Assembly (NCBI RefSeq): GCF_913773735.1
Contig: NZ_CAJYEB010000030.1
Location: 124,001-188,000, forward strand
DNA: 64,000 bases
Source of the DNA: an uncultured Massilia sp.
GTDB taxonomy: Bacteria > Pseudomonadota > Gammaproteobacteria > Burkholderiales > Burkholderiaceae_D
Direction: 5' to 3'
This document shows, in pieces, positions 57,567 to 64,000 of the stretch. The translations under genes were made by a program, and so were the position numbers. The notes below the pieces were generated by a model. That model did not search any database, was not told the origin of the DNA, and worked only from the letters and a program-made list of their open reading frames with translations. Within the stretch, counting starts at the first letter, position 1, and each line of letters begins with the position of its first letter.

Positions 57567-57872
57567 CGCGATTCCTTGGTTGGGGTGGGATGGGCCATCG
57601 GTGCTGCAATCCAGCGACGGATGACGGGGGGCGATATCGACACGCTTGCCAACGAAGTCTTCCGACGTGGAGGGAGTGGCGTGTGGCGGACGGCGCGACC
57701 GGTGAACGGGCGAAGGCCTCGTTGGATTCCCGTGCGTTCATCGTGCTTCCCGCTCGTCACATGCGTCGGAAGGCAGGGACGAGGCTGTGTTGGCGCAAGC
57801 TGGAGCACGTTGTCCATGGTTGATTGCGGTCGAGTGTACGTGTCTTGCGGGGCGGCTTTCGAGCCGAAGCCG

Positions 57873-58496
57873 TCATTGGTTGTGACGCTCACCCGTTGCG
57901 CAGTCGGCCGGAATGAGACGTCGGCGTCCCTCCGCCTCGTAGTCTTCAAGACTTTGCAGTCCAATCGCTAGCCGACGTTGCTTGACCAACGCCAGGTCAT
58001 CGACTTCGCTAAGCACCAAATGGCAGCGATCTGGCTGCGAGAACTGTGTTCCATACTCTTGCGGCCGGTGTTCGTTGGTTGCGATACGGTCGGCAAGGTA
58101 GGCAAGATCACGGGGTGCTGCGATACCGGCCTTGACAGATGTTTCCAACATCCCTCTCGCAAGACGCTGGAACTTGAGATCGCTGTCAGCGTGTTGGGCC
58201 AACAGCCAAGCGCTGTGACTGGCTTCTTTCGTCTTGGGCCAACCGCATGCTCCGATGATGTCTTTGACCTGCTTCAGATTTTCAGCATCGATGTCGCGCC
58301 AGCGCTTCTGTAGGGCATCGTGATCGGCAGTCCAGAATTTCAAATTCTGATTGAGCGATTCCCATTCTTGTCGGATTTTCTGATCCGCACTGGCCAGGCC
58401 GTTCAGTTGATCGCCGACGTCTTTACAATCGACCGTGCCGGCTTGAGCCTGAAACGCAATGACGAGTAAGCCGACGAGGATGATTCTTATCTTCAC
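57873..58496 (-). CDS. exported DUF6624-like hypothetical protein
   Basis: The 207-residue protein has a signal peptide (KIRIILVGLLVIAFQAQAG) and a helical body with the GWPKTKEASHSAWLLAQHAD and YGTQFSQPDRC blocks that I associate with DUF6624. The GTG at 58496 gives a normal signal. GC content is clearly lower than in neighbours, so it was probably acquired. No function is known. Confidence 0.65.
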   Translation of the reverse strand: MKIRIILVGLLVIAFQAQAGTVDCKDVGDQLNGLASADQKIRQEWESLNQNLKFWTADHDALQKRWRDIDAENLKQVKDIIGACGWPKTKEASHSAWLLAQHADSDLKFQRLARGMLETSVKAGIAAPRDLAYLADRIATNEHRPQEYGTQFSQPDRCHLVLSEVDDLALVKQRRLAIGLQSLEDYEAEGRRRLIPADCATGERHNQ

Positions 58497-58682
58497 TAGA
58501 AGCTTTCCATGTTCTTGGGCTGGTGTCCGCACCTGGCCGATACCAGGCGGCCATCATCAGCCAGTGTATGACCCCGTTGCTTTCAAAGCAACCAAGCAAC
58601 CAAGCAACACCCACGTACCGATCCCGAGCGCCCCGACAACAACCCCGCATTGCCGGCTTGACCACGCCACGCCGACGATGCT

Positions 58683-58707
58683 ACTGTACCAACAATACTA
58701 GTACAGT
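58683..58707. promoter_or_regulatory. inverted-repeat operator before the GntR gene
   Basis: ACTGTAC and GTACAGT are exact complements separated by 11 bases, 20 bases before the GntR start. YtrA-type GntR proteins often bind such sites and repress their own operons. Confidence 0.6.
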
Positions 58708-58726
58708 TAAATCACCAAGGTATCCG

Positions 58727-59140
58727 ATGACCCGACGCTCCCCCCTCATGCTGCAGATCGTCACAGGCGATCCACGCCCCATCGTCCGCCAGATCGGCGA
58801 CGGCATCAAGCGCCTGATCGCCAGCGGCGACCTGGCCGCCGGCGCCGCCCTGCCCAGCGTGCGCGGCCTCGCCCAGCAGCTGTCGATCAACCCGAACACG
58901 GTCGCCAAGGCCTATGCCGAGCTGACGGCGGAAGGCTGGGTGCACGCGCGCACCGGCCTGGGCCTGTTCGTGGCCGAGCAGCGCCAGCGCCTGTCCGACG
59001 CCGAGCGCGGGCGGCGCCTGGACGAGGCGGTCGACCGCTTCGTCAGCGACGTCATCGGCCTCGACTACCCGGCCGAGACCGTCGTCGAGCGCGTGGCCGG
59101 CGAACTCGCGCACTACGCCACCGGAAGGAAAAGCGCATGA
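58727..59140 (+). CDS. GntR-family regulator (YtrA-like)
   Basis: The 137-residue regulator has a winged HTH with RQIGDGIKRLIASGDLAAGA, then LPSVRGLAQQLSINPNTVAKAY, and only a short helical tail, as in the YtrA subgroup that controls ABC transporters. ATG 58727 follows AAGG. It overlaps the ATPase gene by four bases (ATGA), an obvious operon with its target. Confidence 0.92.
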   Translation: MTRRSPLMLQIVTGDPRPIVRQIGDGIKRLIASGDLAAGAALPSVRGLAQQLSINPNTVAKAYAELTAEGWVHARTGLGLFVAEQRQRLSDAERGRRLDEAVDRFVSDVIGLDYPAETVVERVAGELAHYATGRKSA

Positions 59141-60054
59141 GCGACTACGTCATCGAGACCGAGGACCTGTGCCTCTACTACAAGCGCAAGCCGGCCCTCG
59201 ACCGCCTGAACCTGCGCCTGCCGCGCGGCGGCATCCACGCCTTCGTCGGCGCCAACGGCGCCGGCAAGTCCTCGCTGTTTCGCGTGCTGCTCGGCTTCGA
59301 GCCGGCCAGCAGCGGCAGCGCGCGCGTGCTGGGCCACGACTGCGCGCGCCTGACGCCCGCGCTGCGCAGCCGGATCGGCTTCGTCAACGAGGAACACACG
59401 CTGCCCGCCTGGATGCGGGTGCGCGAGCTGGAAGGCATGCAGCGGCGCCTGTACCCGCGCTGGAACGGCGCCCGCTACGACGAGGTGCTGTGCCACTTCA
59501 ACGTGCTGCCCGGGCAGCGGGTCGGCCAGCTCTCGCGCGGCGAGCGCGCCGGCCTGAACCTGGCGCTGGCGCTGGCGCAAGGTCCGGAACTGCTGATCCT
59601 GGACGAGCCCACGCTGGGCCTGGACGTCGTCGCCAAGCGCGCCTTCCTCGAAGCCATGCTGCAGGCGACCGTCGACGACGACGCGACCATCGTCTACTGC
59701 TCGCACCAGATGGACGAGATCGAGCGCGTGGCCGACAACCTGGTCATCCTGGAGCACGGGCGCCTGCGCACCATGAACGGCCCGGACGACTTCTGCGGGC
59801 GGATCCGCCTGTGGGTGGCGGAATTCCCGTTCAAGATGCCCGCCGAGGTGCGCGGCCTGCCCGGCGTGCTGCAGCTGCAGCACATCGAAGGGCTGACGCA
59901 CATCGTCGTGTTCGACCAGGACGACGGTATCGAAGCGCGCCTGAAGCTGCTGGGCGCGCGCACCGTGCAATCGATGCCGCTCGGCCTGGACCGCGCGGTC
60001 AACGCCTTCCTCTCCCGTGGCCACGCCGGCGAGCGCCTGGCGCGCGCCGCATAA
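59137..60054 (+). CDS. ABC transporter ATP-binding protein
   Basis: The 305-residue ATPase has Walker A GANGAGKSS (38-46), the Q-loop region, signature LSRGERAG (132-139), Walker B LLILDEP (152-158) and an H-loop in CSHQMDE. The C-terminal 80 residues are an extra domain. It overlaps the GntR gene and is followed by the membrane subunit after eight bases. Confidence 0.95.
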   Translation: MSDYVIETEDLCLYYKRKPALDRLNLRLPRGGIHAFVGANGAGKSSLFRVLLGFEPASSGSARVLGHDCARLTPALRSRIGFVNEEHTLPAWMRVRELEGMQRRLYPRWNGARYDEVLCHFNVLPGQRVGQLSRGERAGLNLALALAQGPELLILDEPTLGLDVVAKRAFLEAMLQATVDDDATIVYCSHQMDEIERVADNLVILEHGRLRTMNGPDDFCGRIRLWVAEFPFKMPAEVRGLPGVLQLQHIEGLTHIVVFDQDDGIEARLKLLGARTVQSMPLGLDRAVNAFLSRGHAGERLARAA

Positions 60055-60062
60055 GGATCACC

Positions 60063-61898
60063 ATGCTCGACTTGTATCTCTCCGAACTGCGGCGCTTCCG
60101 TCACGGCGCCGCCATCTACGCCGCCGCCAGCCTGCTGGCGCTGCTGCTGCTGAACCAGCTGGTCGACCTGCCGAGCGCGCAGATCGGCTTTCATCTCGTC
60201 GTGCTGCTGCTGTACGCGCTGTCCGGCCTGGGCTTCGCGGTCTACCAGTTCGCCAGCTACCGCCAGCCCGGCCGCTGGATCTGGCTGCAGCACCGGCCGC
60301 TGCACCGCGCGCATATCCTCGGCGCCATCGTGCTGGCCGCCGCCACCCTGATCGTCCTGGCGATGGCGCTGCCGCTGTTCGCCACGCTGGCCGCGCTGGA
60401 CCATGTCACGGGCCGCGTGGTCGACACGCGCCACTACGCCGGCGCCGCCTGGCTCGCGCTGTCGACGCTGTCGGCCTGGCTCGCCGGCGGCTACATCGTG
60501 CTGCACCGCAGCCGCTGGGCCTTCCTCGTGCTCGCGGTGCCGCTGCTGTTGACGATGCACCTCGCCACCTGGAGCACGATGCTCGCGCTCGCACTGGCCG
60601 GCAACGCGATGCTGCTGTTCCTGCTCTACACCGTGTTCCGTCCGAACCGCTGCACGGACGGCGACGCCCCCGGCACGGCCGCCGGCGCGCTGGCACTGCA
60701 GATCGGCTTGTATCTCGTCCTGGTCTGGGCGGGCTCGATGCTGTTCCAGGGCGCCCTGATGCTGAATGGTGCGCATCCGACGATGGGAGACACGGCGCCG
60801 CGCGGCGGCCTGGTGGAGATGCAGCGCGCCGACCGTCCGGAAGTCTTCCGCGCCGGACTCGCGGCCAGCACGGACCCGCGCGCCGGCGCCTGGCGCACGG
60901 CCCTCGACGGACGCGCCACGGCCGGCCTCGGCCCCACGGTCGACCGGTTCGCGGTGCGCGGCGTCATGACCAACCGGGCCGCGCCCACTTTTGTGGACGG
61001 CACCGACAAATGGACCTTCAGCCACGACCGCATGATGTACGCTGGCCACCACCTGCGCACGCACGCCGCCCTCGGCTGGCTCGGCACCGGCGGACGCGGC
61101 CTGCCCGGGCCCTTCGATACGCAGCCCGTGCCGGCGCGCAGCAACCGCGGCGGCGGCTACCTGATGACCGCGCACGACCTGTACGACCAGGAAGCCACGG
61201 GCCGCCTGCGCCACGTGCTGCACATCGACGGGCGCGAGCAGCTGGGCGGCGGCATCGCGGAACTGGGCGGGCGCATGCTGGTGCTGACCAACCGCCGCGT
61301 GCTCGTGCTGCCCGCCGCTGCGGCGGCATCGACGGCGGCGCCGGCGCAGATCGCGCTGCCGCGTCCCTTCGGCGAGCTGGCGCGCGCGGACGCCGCCCAG
61401 GTCGCGGACGGCACGCTGGTGTCCCTCGTGTTCGGCATGCGCATGCTCGACGGCGTGGCCGCCATGCCCCAGGTGGTCTACCTGGTCGACGGCGCCGGAC
61501 GGGTCAGCGAGGTGGGCCGGCGCGAACTGGCGCACGACCTGCCCGTGCTGTTCGAGCACAAGGACTGGTGGGCGTCCCCGGCGCTGCACGCCTTGACCAG
61601 CCTGCCGGCGCTGCTGGTCGATACGGGCACGATTCCCGACGAGGGCGCAAGCCGCTTCGCCCCGCTGCTGCGCGAGCGTCCGGCCGGCGTGTGGGCGGCG
61701 GCGATCGCGGCGGCATTCGTGGCGGGATTGGCGGCCATGTGGTGGACGCGGGCGGCGCGGATGACGGCGCGGGCGCGCGTCGCGTGGTGCCTGGCTTGCC
61801 TGCTGCTCGGGGTGCCGGCGCTGCTGTCCTTGATGGTGCTGCAGCCGCGCGTGCGGGTGCGTGCGGTAGCGGCGATAGAACCGGCCGCGGCGGCGTGA
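60063..61898 (+). CDS. ABC transporter membrane subunit with large outer domain
   Basis: The 611-residue protein has six or more N-terminal helices (about 15-240) and two near the C-terminus (about 540-605). Between them lie about 300 residues of soluble sequence with repeated short strands (RMLVLTNRRVLVLPAAAAAS), presumably facing the periplasm. I know no family with this domain; substrate and direction are unknown. The start has AAGGATCACC upstream. Confidence 0.75.
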   Translation: MLDLYLSELRRFRHGAAIYAAASLLALLLLNQLVDLPSAQIGFHLVVLLLYALSGLGFAVYQFASYRQPGRWIWLQHRPLHRAHILGAIVLAAATLIVLAMALPLFATLAALDHVTGRVVDTRHYAGAAWLALSTLSAWLAGGYIVLHRSRWAFLVLAVPLLLTMHLATWSTMLALALAGNAMLLFLLYTVFRPNRCTDGDAPGTAAGALALQIGLYLVLVWAGSMLFQGALMLNGAHPTMGDTAPRGGLVEMQRADRPEVFRAGLAASTDPRAGAWRTALDGRATAGLGPTVDRFAVRGVMTNRAAPTFVDGTDKWTFSHDRMMYAGHHLRTHAALGWLGTGGRGLPGPFDTQPVPARSNRGGGYLMTAHDLYDQEATGRLRHVLHIDGREQLGGGIAELGGRMLVLTNRRVLVLPAAAAASTAAPAQIALPRPFGELARADAAQVADGTLVSLVFGMRMLDGVAAMPQVVYLVDGAGRVSEVGRRELAHDLPVLFEHKDWWASPALHALTSLPALLVDTGTIPDEGASRFAPLLRERPAGVWAAAIAAAFVAGLAAMWWTRAARMTARARVAWCLACLLLGVPALLSLMVLQPRVRVRAVAAIEPAAAA

Positions 61899-61943
61899 AC
61901 GGCGATGGTGGGCACGGGGTGCCCACCATTCACGCGCCGACGA

Positions 61944-63296
61944 TCACGCGGGAAACGTCACCGTCACCTCCAGCCCGCCCAACCGCGATTCGCCCAACGC
62001 CAACGTGGCCCCGTGCCGCTCCGCGATCGACTTGATAATGGCCAGCCCGAGCCCGCTGCCCGCCGCATCGCTGCCCGGCACGCGGTAGAAGCGGTGGAAC
62101 ACGCGCTCGCGTTCCTCGGGCGGGATGCCCGGTCCGCTGTCCTCCACGGTCAAACGCACTGCATGCGCATCGGCCACCACCGACACGTCGACCGTGCCGC
62201 CGTTGGGCGTGTACTTGATGGCGTTGTCGACCAGGTTGCGCGCCAGGATCATCAGCGCATCCGGCTGGCCCTCCACGTCCGCGCTGTCGGCGCGCTGCAG
62301 GCCCAGGTCGATGCTCCTGGCCTGGGCCAGCCCGGCCAGGTCGGCCACCGCGCGCTTGGCCACGCCGGCCAGGTCCACCGGCTGGCGCGGCGCGCCGCCC
62401 GCGGCGCTGGCTTCCTGGCGCGCCAGCACCAGCAACTGCTCGACCAGGCGCGTGGCGCGCTCGATGCCGGCCGTCAGGCGGCCGATGGCGATTCTGCGCG
62501 CTTCCGGATTGTCGCTGGCGCGCTCCAGGCTCTGCACCTGGAGCTTGAGCGCGGCCAGCGGCGTGCGCAGCTCGTGGGCGGCGTCGCCGACGAAATGCTG
62601 CTGGGCGTCGAAGGCCGTGCGCACGCGGCCGAACAGCAGGTTCAGTTCCTGCACCAGCGGGCGCACCTCGTCCGGCAGGCCGGCTTCGGACACCGGCGAC
62701 AGGTCGTCGGCCTGGCGCGACGCCACCTGCTTGCGCACCCGCGCCACCGGTTCCAGCGAGCCGCTGACGACCCACCACACGACCAGCATCAGGATCGGCA
62801 TCATGACCGCGATCGGCCCCAGCGTGCGCAGCGCGAGGTTGCTGGCCATGCTGCGCCGCACGGCCAGGTCCTGGGCCACCTGCACCGTCTGGTTGTTGCT
62901 CTGGATCGAGAAGATGCGGTAGGTGGTGCCGTTGGCGCGCACGTTGGAAAAACCCAGCACCGCGCGCTGTGGCAGGCGCGCGTGCGACACGCTCTTGAAC
63001 ACCTGCACGCCGTCCGGCGACCACACCTGCACCACCAGGTCGTCGTTGCCGGCGACCGGCGTGTCGACGTTGGTCGCCTCCTCGCTGTTGGCGAGCGGCA
63101 CGCGCGAGCGCAGCGACAGCGCCATCTGCTGCATGTGGTAGTCGAAGATCTGGTCGGCGTCCTGCAACGCGGTGCGGTAGGCGATCGACGCCTGCGCCAC
63201 CGCGGCGATGGTGATCGCCGCCAGCAGGAACCACAGCAGCCTGCCGCGCAGCGAGTGCGTCACGGCGATGCGCTTCATGCGCTGCATGCGCTTCAT
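61944..63296 (-). CDS. sensor histidine kinase (QseC-type)
   Basis: The 450-residue kinase has two membrane helices (about 18-38 and 160-182) around a periplasmic sensor, HAMP-like linker, phosphoacceptor His241 in HELRTPL, and the ATPase boxes [18 protein letters not shown] and GSGLGLAI. The ATG at 63296 overlaps the regulator stop by ATGA; two later in-frame ATGs (63287, 63278) also fit. The signal is unknown; QseC relatives sense iron or host signals. Confidence 0.93.
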   Translation of the reverse strand: MKRMQRMKRIAVTHSLRGRLLWFLLAAITIAAVAQASIAYRTALQDADQIFDYHMQQMALSLRSRVPLANSEEATNVDTPVAGNDDLVVQVWSPDGVQVFKSVSHARLPQRAVLGFSNVRANGTTYRIFSIQSNNQTVQVAQDLAVRRSMASNLALRTLGPIAVMMPILMLVVWWVVSGSLEPVARVRKQVASRQADDLSPVSEAGLPDEVRPLVQELNLLFGRVRTAFDAQQHFVGDAAHELRTPLAALKLQVQSLERASDNPEARRIAIGRLTAGIERATRLVEQLLVLARQEASAAGGAPRQPVDLAGVAKRAVADLAGLAQARSIDLGLQRADSADVEGQPDALMILARNLVDNAIKYTPNGGTVDVSVVADAHAVRLTVEDSGPGIPPEERERVFHRFYRVPGSDAAGSGLGLAIIKSIAERHGATLALGESRLGGLEVTVTFPA

Positions 63297-63955
63297 GCCT
63301 TGGGCACCATGTAGCCGACGCCGCGCACGTTCTGGATGAGGTCGCTGCCGAGCTTCTTGCGCAGGCCATGGATGTAGACCTCGACCGCATTGCTGCTGAC
63401 CTCGTCGCGCCAGCTGTACAGCTTTTCCTCGAGCTGGGCGCGCGACAGCACGGCGCCGGGACGCGCCACCAGCGCTTCCAGCACGGCCCATTCGCGCGCC
63501 GACAGCACCATCGGCTGGCCGTCGACCAGCACTTCGCGCGTGGCGGGATTGATGGAGATGTTCTTGTATTCGAAGATGGGCTCGGCCCTGCCGGCGGCGC
63601 GGCGCAGCAGCGCGCGGATGCGCGCCAGCAGCTCGTCGAGGTCGTAGGGTTTCAGGACGTAGTCGTCGGCGCCGGCGTCCAGCCCGGCGATGCGCTGCGA
63701 CACGGCGTCGCGCGCGGTGGCCACCAGCACCGGCGTGCGGTCCTTGCGGGCGCGCATGGCGCGCAGCACTTCCAGGCCGTCGCGGCGCGGCAGGCCCAGG
63801 TCCAGCACCACCAGGTCGTAGTTCTGGTTCTGCACCAGGGCCGTGTCGGCCATCTCGCCGTCCTTGACCCAGTCGACGGCGTAGTGCTCGGCCCTGAGCA
63901 GGTCGAGCACCACTTCGCCGATCATCGTATCGTCTTCCACCAGCAGCAGCCGCAT
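63293..63955 (-). CDS. OmpR-family response regulator (QseB-type)
   Basis: The 220-residue regulator has receiver residues Asp8/Asp9, phospho-acceptor Asp52, the conserved Thr/Lys pair (VATAR, LKPYD) and a C-terminal winged helix ending in [13 protein letters not shown] 63955 follows GGGGGA. It is the first gene of the two-gene system; the remaining 45 bases of the window hold nothing recognisable. Confidence 0.95.
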   Translation of the reverse strand: MRLLLVEDDTMIGEVVLDLLRAEHYAVDWVKDGEMADTALVQNQNYDLVVLDLGLPRRDGLEVLRAMRARKDRTPVLVATARDAVSQRIAGLDAGADDYVLKPYDLDELLARIRALLRRAAGRAEPIFEYKNISINPATREVLVDGQPMVLSAREWAVLEALVARPGAVLSRAQLEEKLYSWRDEVSSNAVEVYIHGLRKKLGSDLIQNVRGVGYMVPKA

Positions 63956-64000
63956 CAAATCCCCCGATTCTTTGAAACCATGCGGATGGAAGACGTCACT

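Noticed and set aside
57563..57964. 133-residue frame on the minus strand between the glyoxalase-like and DUF6624-like genes
   Set aside because: Overlaps the DUF6624-like gene in another frame, has no ribosome site and reads as low-complexity basic sequence.

Overview
The window reads as chromosome of a high-GC betaproteobacterium of the Oxalobacteraceae, close to Massilia, Telluria or Duganella. The basis is the strong G/C third-position bias, the linkage pyrG-kdsA-eno-ftsB, BamC encoded behind dapA, an L16-hydroxylase (RoxA) gene divergent from slyD, several energy-dependent methyl-accepting chemoreceptors, and two families of GC-rich intergenic palindromes. The organism was placed by family recognition and linkage only; no database search was run. 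No rRNA, tRNA or CRISPR array was seen.

Layout. (1) 1-5.9 kb is the right end of a mobilizable integrated island: MobC-like accessory protein, relaxase, HTH protein, DUF932 protein, a low-GC hypothetical gene, an AlpA-like regulator and a convergent tyrosine integrase. Behind the integrase lies a 490-bp gene-free stretch full of GGCGTAGCTTC-type repeats that abuts mutS. (2) 5.9-29.2 kb is mostly core: mutS overlapped by a metallophosphoesterase-like gene without its metal ligands, slyD/roxA, an Ala/Pro-rich lipoprotein, bamC-dapA, a methyltransferase, a membrane-protease homologue with a broken HExxH motif, yciO-htpX-rnm, a hydrolase, gamma-carbonic anhydrase, hslO, dps, a PAAR protein, a broken exported gene, an orphan antitoxin-like gene, and the ftsB-eno-kdsA-pyrG operon. 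(3) 29.4-38.1 kb holds three paralogous chemoreceptors, with an intact IS1595-type element inserted in the terminator of the first, plus a PRC-barrel protein and an M20 amidohydrolase. (4) 38.2-47.5 kb holds an SOS-controlled dnaE2 divergent from a PhzF-like gene with a LexA box between them, an orphan MbcA/ParS-type antitoxin, a Fur-family regulator, a ZnuD-like TonB receptor with a His-rich loop, and an isolated FliD-like gene. (5) 47.5-64 kb is accessory or metabolic: a membrane-tethered PfpI homologue, a LysR/NmrA pair, an AI-2E transporter, a large TonB receptor, a GT39-type glycosyltransferase, an SDR, a glyoxalase-like protein, a GntR-ABC transporter operon, and a QseBC-type two-component system.

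Working links. MobC and relaxase overlap and are probably translated together. The ftsB-eno-kdsA-pyrG genes run as one strand with ATGA overlaps. The Fur-family regulator and zinc-type receptor flank one another, and an inverted-repeat operator sits before the receptor. The response regulator and kinase overlap by four bases, as do the GntR regulator and its ATPase.

The strongest unexpected signals are these: an internally deleted second copy of the IS1595-like element next to bamC, also placed in a terminator T-run; several enzyme homologues with lost catalytic residues (phosphoesterase-like, M50, PfpI, PhzF-like); repeats at the integrase end of the island directly upstream of mutS; and the LexA box shared by dnaE2 and the PhzF-like gene.
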